Assembly (NCBI RefSeq): GCF_030695035.1
Contig: NZ_JAUYTT010000025.1
Coordinates: forward strand, 1-64,000
DNA: 64,000 nt
DNA from: Frigidibacter sp.
GTDB taxonomy: Bacteria > Pseudomonadota > Alphaproteobacteria > Rhodobacterales > Rhodobacteraceae
Direction: 5' to 3'
Shown here: positions 26,636 through 35,502 of the stretch, piece after piece
Position numbering within the stretch: the first letter of the stretch is position 1
Layout: the number at the start of each line of letters is the position of its first letter
Notes under the pieces: generated by a model
Told to the model about the DNA's origin: nothing
Seen by the model: only the letters and a program-made list of their open reading frames with translations
Database searches by the model: none
Program-made: the position numbers and the translations under genes

Positions 26636-27819
26636 TCGGTTGTTCCGTTCAAGATGCTTCCCCCCGGCACAGCGGCAGCGCCGCCCTGCGCGGCGGCATC
26701 CTGCCGCGCCTGTCCGGCAGAGGCAACCCGCGCTGCAAGCCGGTCCTGGAAGCCCGATTGGGCCAGCAGGAAGGCGAGCTTGATCGCCGCCGAGACGCCG
26801 AGCGCATCGGCCGAGCCATGCGATTTGACGACGGTGCCGTTCAGGCCGAGGAACACGCCGCCATTCACGCGGCGCGGATCAATGCGCTTTTGCAGACGCT
26901 TGAGCGAGGTCAGCGCCAGCAGCGCCGCGATCTTGGACAGGAAGGTGGCATTGAATGCCTCTTTCAGGAAATCCGAGATCAGCTTGGCAGTGCCCTCGCC
27001 GGTTTTCAGGGCGATATTGCCGGTAAAGCCATCGGTCACGATCACGTCAACCCGGTCCGACGGCAGATCACCGCCCTCGACGAAGCCGACGAAGTCGAAG
27101 GCGCCGGCCTCGGTCGCCGCGGCGATCAGGTCATGGGCCAGCTTCAGCTCGGCCCGGCCCTTGTGCTCTTCGGTGCCGACATTGAGCAGCCCGACGCGGG
27201 GGCGCGCCAGCCCCAGCCCGTTGCGGGCATAGGAGGCGCCCATCAGCGCATATTGCAGCAGGTCCTCGGCATCGGCCTTGATGTCGGCACCCACGTCCAG
27301 CATCACGTTGAACCCTTGCGGATTGCGCGAGGGCCAGAGGCAGGCGATGGCGGGGCGGTTGACGCCGGGAAGCTTGCGCAGGCGGATCATCGACAGCGCC
27401 ATCAGCGCGCCGGTATTGCCGCAGGACACCGCCACCGTCGCCTCGCCGCGCTTGACGCTTTCGACGGTGGACCACATCGAGGTGCCCTCACCGTGGCGCA
27501 TGACCTGGCTGGGCTTGTCGGACATCTTCACCACGCCCTCGGCATGGCGAATCTCGCAGCGGGGCAGCAGGTCGCGGTGACGGGCCAGCAGTTTGCTCAG
27601 CTCCGGTTCCGGCCCATGCACGATGAAGGCGATGTCGGGGTTCTTCTCGGCAGACCGCACGATGCCGGCGACCACGGCAGCTGCGCCGCGGTCCCCGCCC
27701 ATTGCATCGACAGAGATCACGATCCGGCCCGGGACGCGCACGGATGCGGCTCCGCTTGCGGAGCCTGCCTCGGCTTCGGCGGCGCGGACGCTGGTCGTTC
27801 CGGTGGGTTGCGACATCAT
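26632..27819 (-). CDS. plsX: Phosphate acyltransferase PlsX
   Basis: Makes acyl-phosphate from acyl-ACP for PlsY at the start of phospholipid synthesis. The protein carries [33 protein letters not shown] and NVGTEEHKG, which are PlsX hallmarks. The N-terminus before the first strand is longer (about 28 residues, low complexity) than in E. coli, and two adjacent ATGs (27816, 27819) compete; no good ribosome-binding site separates them. The stop overlaps fabH, and rpmF lies 27 bp upstream, giving the conserved rpmF-plsX-fabH order. Confidence 0.94.
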   Translation of the reverse strand: MMSQPTGTTSVRAAEAEAGSASGAASVRVPGRIVISVDAMGGDRGAAAVVAGIVRSAEKNPDIAFIVHGPEPELSKLLARHRDLLPRCEIRHAEGVVKMSDKPSQVMRHGEGTSMWSTVESVKRGEATVAVSCGNTGALMALSMIRLRKLPGVNRPAIACLWPSRNPQGFNVMLDVGADIKADAEDLLQYALMGASYARNGLGLARPRVGLLNVGTEEHKGRAELKLAHDLIAAATEAGAFDFVGFVEGGDLPSDRVDVIVTDGFTGNIALKTGEGTAKLISDFLKEAFNATFLSKIAALLALTSLKRLQKRIDPRRVNGGVFLGLNGTVVKSHGSADALGVSAAIKLAFLLAQSGFQDRLAARVASAGQARQDAAAQGGAAAVPGGSILNGTTE

Positions 27820-27846
27820 CCGCGGCCAGCGCGCCAAAAGACCGGC

Positions 27847-28053
27847 TTACGCCGCGTCTTCGTCCAGATCGACCTCGGCAGCCTGTGCCACGACTTCGCG
27901 GCTGTCATAGGTGCCGCAGGAGGCGCAAACGTGGTGCGGGCGCTTCAGCTCGCCGCAGCTCGGGCATTCGGCGGGGTTCGCGGCGACCAGGGCATCGTGG
28001 GCGCGGCGCATGTTGCGGCGGGACCGCGTGACTCGGTTCTGGGGGACAGCCAT
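27847..28053 (-). CDS. rpmF: 50S ribosomal protein L32
   Basis: The 68-residue protein starts [19 protein letters not shown], the conserved L32 N-terminus, and has the zinc-ribbon cysteine pairs ECPSCGEL and VCASCGTY. It ends in an acidic tail. It heads the rpmF-plsX-fabH-ihfA unit, coupling ribosome and lipid synthesis as in many bacteria. Confidence 0.97.
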   Translation of the reverse strand: MAVPQNRVTRSRRNMRRAHDALVAANPAECPSCGELKRPHHVCASCGTYDSREVVAQAAEVDLDEDAA

Positions 28054-28514
28054 ATCTCGACCTCGGGTTCGAGGGGGCAAGCCCCCGTTTGTCTGTGGGG
28101 GCAAGCCCCCGTTTTGCTTGGGTTTCGCACCGTCATGCCAACTGGCACGGGGGGTGAACCCGTTTCGTGAATGAGGCCGGGAACATACTCGGATTCCCTG
28201 CCTGCGCAAGTCTTTTCTGGGGGCTGTCTAACCTGCTGCCGAGGGGGGCGTCCAGCCCTTGTGGGTGCATCTTTCCGGCGAGATCAGGCGGCTTGCCAGT
28301 GGCAAGCCGACCGCGTCGGTTGCCCGAAGGCGCAAGCCGCAGGGCAAGGGGGGTGAAGCTTGCACGAACGGTGCCAAATTCTGATGTGTCCGCCCAGGTG
28401 GGCACGTATGTGCCGCCCCGCAGGGCGGGCACATCAGAATTTCGTCGACGGCCGAAATTCTGGGCAGCACCATTTCATGCCAGTGCGCCGCATGAGGCTA
28501 GGAGCAGCAGGCGC
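28054..28514. other. Gene-free, palindrome-rich region between rpmF and the DUF177 gene
   Basis: I see no convincing gene in these 461 bp. They hold two direct copies of GGGGGCAAGCCCCCGTTT 24 bp apart (28073 and 28097), a near-perfect 9-bp palindrome GGCTTGCCA-G-TGGCAAGCC at 28290-28308 and a long inverted repeat at 28376-28442. The rpmF promoter should also lie here. Confidence 0.6.
28376..28442. repeat. Long imperfect inverted repeat (20-bp arms)
   Basis: The left arm at 28376-28395 and right arm at 28423-28442 match at 19 of 20 positions, with a 27-nt loop that itself contains GTGGGCAC/GTGCCGCCC pairing. The outer AT-rich part (AAATTCTGATGTG) differs from the GC-rich surroundings. Confidence 0.8.
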
Positions 28515-29117
28515 TCACTCGTCCTTCTTCTTCTCCGCCTCTCCCTCGCGCTGCTTCAGCAGGTCCGCCAGCCCGGCAAAGGGCCGCAGCTTTTCCTCCA
28601 CGATCGGCTCGGCCCCGGGCGGGGTGCCCTGCACCGCGCCCAGATCGGCCCCCGGCGCGCGGGGGTAGAGCGGCAGCGCCAGCGCCAGCGCCTCGGCCAT
28701 CACGGCGCCAGCGTCGATCACCTGCGGCAGCGCCTCGACCGTGTCATCCTCGGGCATCTCGACCTCATCGGCCTCGATCTGCGGCATCTCGGCGAGGTAG
28801 CGGCGCTTCACGTCCTCATCGATCCGGGTCTGGACCGGGGCCAGCGTCACGATACAGGCCTGCACCACGCTGGCGCCCAGCCTGGCGGTCAGCTCCCAGT
28901 CATGGCGGCCCTTGGGCACCAGCTCGCCCTTGAAGGTCAGCTTGCGGACCTCCAGGAGGCCCAGATCCGCCGCCAGCGCCGCCAGCGCCGCCTCGTCCAG
29001 CGCCAGCGTGAAGCGGGTCGGCTTGCGCGAGGCCAGCTCTGCCACGCGGAAGGCCTGCGACCAGGGCATGTTCACAGGGGGTGTCATGGCGGGAGGCATC
29101 GGGGAACGGTCTTGCAT
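28515..29117 (-). CDS. DUF177/YceD family protein
   Basis: YceD-type proteins accompany rpmF in most bacteria and are needed for normal 23S rRNA levels in some. The 200-residue protein matches by RFTLALDEAALAALAADLGL, the conserved GELVPKGRHDWELTARLGA and the QACIVTLAPVQTRIDEDV segment carrying the single conserved Cys. A TTG lies two codons upstream; the ATG is preferred with GAGGAG 8 nt before it. It precedes rpmF on the same strand but is separated by 461 bp of palindromic DNA. Confidence 0.87.
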   Translation of the reverse strand: MQDRSPMPPAMTPPVNMPWSQAFRVAELASRKPTRFTLALDEAALAALAADLGLLEVRKLTFKGELVPKGRHDWELTARLGASVVQACIVTLAPVQTRIDEDVKRRYLAEMPQIEADEVEMPEDDTVEALPQVIDAGAVMAEALALALPLYPRAPGADLGAVQGTPPGAEPIVEEKLRPFAGLADLLKQREGEAEKKKDE

Positions 29118-29394
29118 CGTCAAGTCTCCTCATCAGTCTGTGGCTGCCGTGCCGCACCCCGCAGTGGGGGCCAAGGCCACCCCAGATCGCGGGACGGCTT
29201 GAAGACAGGGCCATCCTTGTTGTAAGCCGCTTAGGAGGCAAGTGCCGGCATGGCAAGGGCTGGACCTGATGCGGGGCGCAAGCCTGGCGGTAGGGCCGGG
29301 CGGGTTATGGCGGAGAGTTGCCGCGAACGGGCCGGAAACTGGGCCGGAAAAACTGGGCCGGGAACGGAGCCGCAAGGCAAGGGGCAGGAGCGAC

Positions 29395-29862
29395 ATGGTC
29401 GGTATCGAACGGATCGTCAGGCAGATTGTGCGCAATCTGTGGCCCTTGCTTGTGATTGGCGGGCTTGCCGCCTGCCAGCCGATCTATCGCAGCCACGGCT
29501 ATGTGCCCTCGGACAGCGATCTGGCCATGCTGGTCGTGGGGCAGGATACCCGTGACACGGTGGGCGACTTCGTCGGCCGCCCGTCTTCGGCCGGGGTACT
29601 GGAGGATGGCGGCTGGTACTATGTCGGCAGCCGCTGGCGTGAGGTCGGCTGGAAAAAGCCCGAGGAGATCAGCCGCGAAGTCGTCGCCATCAGCTTCAAC
29701 GAGGGCGGCGTCGTCGAGAATATCGAGCGCTTCGGGCTACAGGATGGCCGTGTCGTCACGCTCTCGCGCCGCGTCACCGACAGCAACATCAAGGGCGTGA
29801 CCTTCCTTGGCCAGCTTCTGGGCAGCATCGGCAACGTGAACGCGGGCCAGTTCATCGACTGA
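29395..29862 (+). CDS. bamE: Outer-membrane assembly lipoprotein BamE
   Basis: Part of the BAM complex that inserts beta-barrel proteins. The 155-residue protein has a lipoprotein signal ending in the lipobox GGLAAC (Cys near residue 28) and the SmpA/OmlA domain: SDSDLAMLVVGQDTRDTV, VGRPSSAGVLEDGGWYYVG and VVAISFNEGGVVENIERF. The ATG follows CAGGAG. It is divergent from the DUF177 gene, an arrangement common in Rhodobacterales. Confidence 0.9.
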   Translation: MVGIERIVRQIVRNLWPLLVIGGLAACQPIYRSHGYVPSDSDLAMLVVGQDTRDTVGDFVGRPSSAGVLEDGGWYYVGSRWREVGWKKPEEISREVVAISFNEGGVVENIERFGLQDGRVVTLSRRVTDSNIKGVTFLGQLLGSIGNVNAGQFID

Positions 29863-29888
29863 TCCCGCGTCCCGGCACCGCAAGCGCG

Positions 29889-30287
29889 TCAGCTGTCCTG
29901 CTCGAAATCCAGCGCCACGCCGTTGATGCAATAGCGCAGGCCCCCTGCCTCGGGCGGACCATCGGGGAAGACATGGCCCAGATGCGCGCCGCAACTGGAG
30001 CAGGTCACCTCGGTCCGGCGCATCCCGTGTGTGGTATCGACATGCTCCTCGACTGCCTCGCCTTTCAGCGGCGCGGTGAAGGACGGCCAGCCGCAGCCCG
30101 AATCGAACTTGGTATCCTTGGTGAACAGCGGCTCGCCGCAACAGGTGCACAGGAACGTTCCGGGCCCGGGGGCAAAGCCCGGATGGCTGAACGGACGCTC
30201 GGTCGCCGCCTGCCGGGTGACGCGGTAGGCAGATTCGGACAGCTGTTCGCGCCATTCTGCATCGGATTTCTGGATTTTGGGGGCCAT
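29889..30287 (-). CDS. msrB: Peptide-methionine (R)-S-oxide reductase MsrB
   Basis: Repairs oxidised methionine (R-sulfoxide form). The 132-residue protein has the zinc-binding pairs CTCCGEPLF and [12 protein letters not shown], the substrate-binding GWPSF and the catalytic Cys in [11 protein letters not shown]. No signal peptide is present, so it is cytoplasmic. The ATG at 30287 gives the usual MsrB length; the longer frame upstream is non-coding. It converges on bamE and diverges from olsB. Confidence 0.95.
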   Translation of the reverse strand: MAPKIQKSDAEWREQLSESAYRVTRQAATERPFSHPGFAPGPGTFLCTCCGEPLFTKDTKFDSGCGWPSFTAPLKGEAVEEHVDTTHGMRRTEVTCSSCGAHLGHVFPDGPPEAGGLRYCINGVALDFEQDS

Positions 30288-30410
30288 TGGCTGCCTTTCT
30301 TCGCGCGGGATCATTGAAAGGTGTATATGGGGCTTCAATGGCAGATCCCACAGGCCGGGGCCCTGCCGCGCCAGAAGCTGTGATGGCCGCAGTTGTAAAG
30401 GACGCGCTGG

Positions 30411-31169
30411 ATGTTGTCGCTGCGCCGGGGCCGCTACGAGGCCCGCTTTGCCGAAACCTCCGAGGATCTGGCCCGCGCGCAAGGGTTGCGCTGGCTGGCG
30501 TTTGTCGCCAATCGCGGGCTGGCCGGCGAGGCGCCGATGGGCCTTGATGCCGACGCCTTCGATGAGGTCTGCCGGCATGTGCTGGTCGAGGAGGTGCGCA
30601 CGGGCACGCTGGTCTGCTGCTTCCGGCTGCTGCCGCTGGCGCGCGGGGAGGAGATCGGCCGCAGCTATTCGGCGCAGTTCTACGAGCTTTCGGCGCTGCG
30701 CGCCTTCGACGGCCCGATGGTCGAGATGGGCCGCTTCTGCATCCATCCCGCCTGGCATGACCCCGACATCCTGCGCGTCGCCTGGGGCGCGATGACCCGC
30801 TATGTCGATGAGGAGAGGGTGGAGATGCTGTTCGGCTGCTCTTCCTTCATGGGGGCCGAGACAGGGGCGCATCTGGACGCGCTTACCATGCTGGCCGCGC
30901 GACACCTTGCGCCCAAGCGCTGGCTGCCGCGGGTGAAGGCCCCCAACGTCTTCCGCTTCGCGCAGCGCCTGCGCCGCCGCAAGCCCGATGCCAGGCGCGC
31001 GATGCTGGGGATGCCGCCCCTGCTGCGCACCTATCTGATGATGGGCGGCTGGGTCAGCGACCATGCCGTGGTGGACCGCGACCTGAACACGCTGCATGTG
31101 TTCACCGGGCTGGAGATCCGGGCGATTCCGCCCGCCCGGGCGCGGCTGCTGCGGGGCGTGGCGGGGTAG
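30411..31169 (+). CDS. olsB: Ornithine lipid N-acyltransferase OlsB-like (GNAT fold)
   Basis: OlsB adds a 3-hydroxyacyl chain to ornithine, the first step of ornithine-lipid synthesis. The 252-residue protein has the family pattern [60 protein letters not shown] and [15 protein letters not shown]. The C-terminal [19 protein letters not shown] also fits. OlsA is not next to it here. A generic GNAT-like hemolysin-type annotation is the alternative, but the motifs favour OlsB. Confidence 0.83.
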   Translation: MLSLRRGRYEARFAETSEDLARAQGLRWLAFVANRGLAGEAPMGLDADAFDEVCRHVLVEEVRTGTLVCCFRLLPLARGEEIGRSYSAQFYELSALRAFDGPMVEMGRFCIHPAWHDPDILRVAWGAMTRYVDEERVEMLFGCSSFMGAETGAHLDALTMLAARHLAPKRWLPRVKAPNVFRFAQRLRRRKPDARRAMLGMPPLLRTYLMMGGWVSDHAVVDRDLNTLHVFTGLEIRAIPPARARLLRGVAG

Positions 31170-31184
31170 GGACGACCCTTGCCG

Positions 31185-32108
31185 CTACTCCCAGGGCGCG
31201 GGCCCGTCCGCAAGCACCTGCCCGAACACATTCTCCCGGTGCCATGTCAGGTTGGCCGGATGCGGTGCGTCGCGTGGATCGAGCGGCGCCAGCAGCTTGC
31301 CACCCGGCGAGAGAAGGCGGCTGACCACATCGCCCGGCACCTTGTTGTGCGACACGAGGATGGTCTCGCAATCCTCGGCCACCGAGATCAGGCCGCGGTC
31401 GAACATCCAGTGCAGCGTCCCCGACAATGCCAGCCCATTGCGGACCGAGTCGCTGCCCTGGCTCTCGACCGGGCGGATATGCGCCGCCTGAACCTCTGGC
31501 CGCCCGCCCCCGTTGCGCAGGCGAAGCCCGGACAGCGCGCAGCGATAGTCATAGGCGGCGCGCACCTTCCGCCGGAAGGCGATGTCGCGATAGGGGCGGC
31601 GGGTGAGACGCTCCAGCACCGGGCGCTCGAAGATCGCCGCTTCCTCATGCAGCGCTCCCGCGCGCGCGCCATAGCGGGTCGCCTCGATCCGCTCCAGCTC
31701 TTGCGGCAATCCCAGATCAACGATCCGGGTAAAATCGGCCTCTGGCAGCCGGCGCACGGCGAGCTGCACCGCGCCGCCCTTCTTCGCCGTTCCGTCCGCC
31801 TCGGTCAGCGCCCCCTCCAGCGGCCGCCCGTTTATCAACCGGGGCACCTCGCGGTCGAAGGGAAGGAAGCTGCCGGGGTCGATCAGCGCGAGGAAGCGGC
31901 CCTCCACGCCGGGCTTGGGGATCACCCGCGCGATCCGGGCCACCGCGAAATATCCCCGCGGCCCGGCCTTCACCGGCTCGTAATAGATGATCCAGTCTCC
32001 GACCGCCTCTGAAACCGCCTTCAGGTAGCTGCGCGGGAAATCGTAGCGGGCGTCCGGCTCGTCGTCATAGATCGAGTCCGCCTTGTGCATCAGAACCAGC
32101 TTTGCCAT
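31185..32108 (-). CDS. HNH endonuclease with PUA/EVE-like N-terminal domain
   Basis: The 307-residue protein has an N-terminal all-beta module (YDFPRSYLKAVSEAVGDWII, YYEPVKAGPRGYFAVARIARV) that resembles PUA/EVE/SRA-like modified-base readers, and a C-terminal HNH_2-type nuclease: YDYRCALSGLRLRNG, the catalytic EVQAAHIRPVESQG and SVRNGLALSGTLHWMFDRGL. The combination suggests a type IV-like or methyl-directed restriction enzyme, though no partner gene is present. GC content equals that of its neighbours, so recent transfer is not obvious. The domain reading is mine, not from a search. Confidence 0.78.
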   Translation of the reverse strand: MAKLVLMHKADSIYDDEPDARYDFPRSYLKAVSEAVGDWIIYYEPVKAGPRGYFAVARIARVIPKPGVEGRFLALIDPGSFLPFDREVPRLINGRPLEGALTEADGTAKKGGAVQLAVRRLPEADFTRIVDLGLPQELERIEATRYGARAGALHEEAAIFERPVLERLTRRPYRDIAFRRKVRAAYDYRCALSGLRLRNGGGRPEVQAAHIRPVESQGSDSVRNGLALSGTLHWMFDRGLISVAEDCETILVSHNKVPGDVVSRLLSPGGKLLAPLDPRDAPHPANLTWHRENVFGQVLADGPAPWE

Positions 32109-32124
32109 CCGCCCGCCTTTGCCT

Positions 32125-32172
32125 TGTCCAAATATCCCGGGGGAGCCCGCAGGGCGGGGGGCAGAGCCCCCT
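32125..32172 (-). repeat. GC-rich palindromic intergenic repeat, copy B
   Basis: On the minus strand GGGGGCTCTGCCCCCC leads to CCCCGGGATATTTGGAC, matching the family core. It fills the gap between the radical SAM gene and the HNH gene and may end transcription of the former. Confidence 0.6.
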
Positions 32173-32181
32173 CTTGCGCCC

Positions 32182-33135
32182 TCAGGCCGAGCAGCTCGCT
32201 CCGCCGAGCACGCAGAACTTCGCGCAATGCGGATGGTTCAATGCCACTGGCCGTGCCGCCCCTGCCAGCGTCGGGCCGAGGTCGAACTCCGGCTCGTAGG
32301 GCAGCAGAGTGCAGGCGGTGACGGTGGCGGCCTCGGCCCCGCGGCGGTGGACGACCATGCGGGAGGAGGCGCACATCACGCTGCCCGGGCTTTTGTTCAG
32401 GATGCCCCAGCAGGCGGTGGTGATCTCGGGCACCTCGGCGGCGGCGTCTATTTCGGGGAAGATTACCAGCTCCGCGGGGGCATCGGCGCGGATCGGATAG
32501 CCGCGCGCGGCGAAGAGGGCGGCGAAGCCGGCGCGCAGCTCGGCTTCCGGTTCTCCCCACAGTTGCCGGCCCGCAACCGACAGCGTGAACCCCTCCGCCG
32601 TCAGCCAGTCCATCCCGGCTAGGGACCGCTCGAAGCTGCCCGCTCCGCGCTCTTCGTCATGGCGGGCGGCGTCGAAATGGTCGAGCGAGATGCGCAGGGT
32701 CATCTGGCCCGGATAGGCGCGCTGCAGATCCAGCAGCGCCGCCTTCACCCCCGGGCGCTGCATCGGCAGCATGGCATTGGTCAGGATCAGCACCCGCAGC
32801 CCGCGCGCCAGCGCCGCCCTTGCCATTGCCGGCATCTCGGGGTTCAGGAACGGCTCGCCGCCTGTGAACCCTGCCTCCTGCAGCGGCCAGCCAAGGCTAG
32901 ACGCCTCGTCCAGAAACCGCTCCACCTCGGCCGTCGTCAGATAGACCAGCCGGTCGTTGCTGGGCGAGCTTTCGATGTAGCAATGGCTGCAGGCGATGTT
33001 GCACAGGGTGCCGGTGTTGAACCACAGCGTCTCGGCCCGGGTCAGCGCCACGGTGGCGCGCGGCTCTCCGGCGGATGTCATTGCAGGGTCGCGGAACTTG
33101 CCGATATTGGCTGCGGGGCGCGTGGCAAGGTCCAT
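32182..33135 (-). CDS. Radical SAM protein with C-terminal cysteine cluster
   Basis: The 317-residue protein has the radical SAM motif CNIACSHC (CxxxCxxC, near residue 45), the glycine-rich GFTGGEPFLNPEM and LRISLDHFDAARHD. The last 90 residues hold seven cysteines (including TTACWG, SVMCASS, TACTLLP and HCAKFCVLGGASC), suggesting a SPASM/twitch-like auxiliary iron-sulfur site. Substrate unknown; such proteins often modify peptides or small molecules, but no precursor peptide gene was seen beside it. The ATG follows CAGGAGAC. It is divergent from zwf. Confidence 0.83.
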   Translation of the reverse strand: MDLATRPAANIGKFRDPAMTSAGEPRATVALTRAETLWFNTGTLCNIACSHCYIESSPSNDRLVYLTTAEVERFLDEASSLGWPLQEAGFTGGEPFLNPEMPAMARAALARGLRVLILTNAMLPMQRPGVKAALLDLQRAYPGQMTLRISLDHFDAARHDEERGAGSFERSLAGMDWLTAEGFTLSVAGRQLWGEPEAELRAGFAALFAARGYPIRADAPAELVIFPEIDAAAEVPEITTACWGILNKSPGSVMCASSRMVVHRRGAEAATVTACTLLPYEPEFDLGPTLAGAARPVALNHPHCAKFCVLGGASCSA

Positions 33136-33274
33136 CGCTGTCTCCTGTGGCTTGGGGGTGAAGGCTAACCCGATGCAGATACGGCGGAAAGCCGCAATCG
33201 GATTGCTGCGTCGCAGTAGGCGGCAGCGCCAAGCGATGCTAGACTTGGCTGGCACGGCCCGGTAGACAGGCGCC

Positions 33275-33286
33275 GTTAGCGCTATC
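33275..33286 (+). promoter_or_regulatory. LacI-type operator GTTAGCGCTATC upstream of zwf
   Basis: A near-palindrome centred on AGCGCT lies 60 bp before the zwf ATG. The same 12 bp, in the same orientation relative to the gene, precede edd at 39914-39925. Central CG-containing dyads of this type are the classic sites of LacI-family repressors. Confidence 0.65.
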
Positions 33287-33346
33287 AGGGCGGCAGGCCC
33301 GGGCCGCAAGGCGCGGCTTCGCAAGGCAAGCACAGGCGAGGGCAGC

Positions 33347-34804
33347 ATGGTTTCACGCGTCATTCCGGTCGATCCCTTCGACCTCGTCCTGTTCGGGGCT
33401 ACAGGCGATCTTGCCAAGCGCAAGATCCTGCCGGGGCTTTACCGGCGCTTCCATGACGGGCAGATGCCCGAAGAGGCGCGGATCATCGGCGCCGCCCGGT
33501 CCGACCTGGACGATGCCGGCTTTCGCGCGCAGGTGGCCGATGCGATTGCGGAATTTGTGGATAGCCGCCGCTCTGACCCCAAGATGATCGAGGCCTTCTT
33601 GCAACGTCTCAGCTATGTGCCGCTGGATGCCCGCGGCACCGATGGCTGGCAGCAACTGGCAGAGACGATGCAGCCCGGCCGCATCCGGGCTTTCTACCTG
33701 TCTGTCGCGCCCGCGCTGTTCGGCGATCTGGCCGAGCGCCTGCACCAGCATGACATCGCCGATGAGACCAGCCGCATCGTGCTGGAAAAACCCTTTGGCC
33801 GCGATCTGGCCAGCGCAAAGGCGCTGAATGCGACGCTGGCCGCGCATTTCCACGAAAGCCAGATCTACCGGATCGACCATTACCTGGGCAAGGAAACCGT
33901 GCAGAACCTGATGGCGGTGCGCTTTGCCAATATCCTGTTCGAGCCGCTGTGGAATTCCCAATACGTCGATCACGTCCAGATCACCGTGGCCGAGACGGTC
34001 GGCGTCGGCGGGCGCGGCAGCTATTATGACAAGTCGGGCGCGATGCGCGACATGGTGCAGAACCACCTCATGCAGCTGCTGTGCCTGATCGCGATGGAGC
34101 CGCCCTATCACTTCGATCCCGACGCGGTGCGCGACGAAAAGCTGAAGGTGATCCGCGCGCTGGATCCCATCGGCCCGGACGATCTGGTGCGCGGCCAGTA
34201 CCGAGCCCACCATGATGAGCCGGGCTATGTGGAAGATGCCGAGAACCCCGCCAGCCGCACCGAAAGCTACATTGCGCTGCGCGTGCATGTGGCGAACTGG
34301 CGCTGGAAGGGCACGCCCTTCTACCTGCGCACCGGCAAGCGGCTGCGCGCCCGCGCGTCCGAAATCGCCATCACCTTCAAGGAACCGCCGCATTCGATCT
34401 TTGACGAGGCGGGGGGCGACTGGCGCGAGAACCAGCTCGTGATCCGCCTTCAGCCCAATGAGGGGATGAACCTCAAGGTGATGATCAAGGAACCGGGCCC
34501 GGGCGGGATGCGCCTTGTGCAGGTGCCGCTGGACATGAGCTTTGCCGAGGCTCTGGGGGAGAATGGGGCGGATATCCCCGATGCCTATGAACGGCTGATC
34601 ATGGATGTGATCCGCGGCAACCAGACCCTGTTCATGCGCGGCGATGAGGTCGAGGCGGCATGGGCCTGGACCGACCCGATCATCGCGGGCTGGGAATCGC
34701 GCGGCGACCGCCCGCAAGGATATGACCCGGGCTCTTCAGGGCCGGAAGATGCGCTGATGCTGCTGCACCGCGACGGCCGGCGCTGGCGGGAGATCAAGGA
34801 ATGA
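33347..34804 (+). CDS. zwf: Glucose-6-phosphate dehydrogenase
   Basis: Oxidises glucose 6-phosphate to 6-phosphogluconolactone with NADP and feeds the Entner-Doudoroff route. The 485-residue protein has the coenzyme-binding GATGDLAKRKILPGLY and the active-site RIDHYLGKETVQN motif. It starts a zwf-pgl-pgi operon; its stop overlaps the pgl ATG. A LacI-type operator lies just upstream. The tail ends in the standard WRWREI-like segment (RRWREIKE). Confidence 0.97.
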   Translation: MVSRVIPVDPFDLVLFGATGDLAKRKILPGLYRRFHDGQMPEEARIIGAARSDLDDAGFRAQVADAIAEFVDSRRSDPKMIEAFLQRLSYVPLDARGTDGWQQLAETMQPGRIRAFYLSVAPALFGDLAERLHQHDIADETSRIVLEKPFGRDLASAKALNATLAAHFHESQIYRIDHYLGKETVQNLMAVRFANILFEPLWNSQYVDHVQITVAETVGVGGRGSYYDKSGAMRDMVQNHLMQLLCLIAMEPPYHFDPDAVRDEKLKVIRALDPIGPDDLVRGQYRAHHDEPGYVEDAENPASRTESYIALRVHVANWRWKGTPFYLRTGKRLRARASEIAITFKEPPHSIFDEAGGDWRENQLVIRLQPNEGMNLKVMIKEPGPGGMRLVQVPLDMSFAEALGENGADIPDAYERLIMDVIRGNQTLFMRGDEVEAAWAWTDPIIAGWESRGDRPQGYDPGSSGPEDALMLLHRDGRRWREIKE

Positions 34805-35472
34805 AGTTTGTCGAATATCCCGACCGCGAGGCGATGTTCATGGGGCTGGCCGACCGGCTCACCTCGGAACTGGGCGAGACGCTGCGCATGGAGGCGACCG
34901 CCAGCCTCTGCGTGCCGGGCGGCACCACGCCGGGGCCGGTGTTCGATCTTCTCTCCGCCTCGCGGCTGGACTGGGACCGCGTGACGGTGTTCCTGAACGA
35001 CGAACGCTGGGTGCCGGAGATTTCCGAGCGCTCCAACGCCGGGCTGCTGCGCCGCCGGCTGCTGGTGGAGCGGGCGGCGGCGGCAACCTATCTGCCGCTT
35101 TATGCGCCGGACTCGGCGCCAGAGGAGGCGATCCCCGGGCTGGCTGCGGCGATCGAGCCACATCTGCCGATTTCCGTGCTGCTGCTGGGAATGGGCGCCG
35201 ACCGGCATATCGCCAGCCTGTTCCCCGGCGCCGACCGCCTTACCGAGGCCCTGGCCCCCGATGCGCCGATCCTGCTGCCGATGCGGGCCGAGGCGGCGGG
35301 CGAGCCGCGGGTGACCCTGTCGGCAAGGGTGCTTGCAGGCGCGATGCGCATCCATATCCTCATCACCGGAGACGAGAAGCGCGCGGCGCTTGATTCTGCG
35401 CGTGCATTGCCCCCCGAGGAAGCGCCCGTCCGGGCGGTCCTTGCCAACGCGACCGTTCACTGGGCCGCCTGA
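34801..35472 (+). CDS. pgl: 6-phosphogluconolactonase
   Basis: Hydrolyses 6-phosphogluconolactone to 6-phosphogluconate. The 223-residue protein is DevB/SOL-type, with VPGGTTPGPVFDLLS, LNDERWVPEISERSN and LLLGMGADRHIASLFPG. The ATG overlaps the zwf stop as ATGA, so the two consecutive steps are translationally coupled. The lactonase family shares its fold with glucosamine-6-phosphate deaminase, but context settles the assignment. Confidence 0.95.
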   Translation: MKFVEYPDREAMFMGLADRLTSELGETLRMEATASLCVPGGTTPGPVFDLLSASRLDWDRVTVFLNDERWVPEISERSNAGLLRRRLLVERAAAATYLPLYAPDSAPEEAIPGLAAAIEPHLPISVLLLGMGADRHIASLFPGADRLTEALAPDAPILLPMRAEAAGEPRVTLSARVLAGAMRIHILITGDEKRAALDSARALPPEEAPVRAVLANATVHWAA

Positions 35473-35502
35473 GCGCCTGAAAATCTGCCGATCGGAGAGA
35501 GC

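Noticed and set aside
24983-27232. 749-codon plus-strand frame over merR, ihfA, fabH and plsX
   Set aside because: Shadow of four conserved genes on the other strand.
28133-28432. 99-residue minus-strand ORF in the gap before rpmF
   Set aside because: It covers the inverted repeats and has no ribosome-binding site or recognisable similarity; better explained as repeat DNA.
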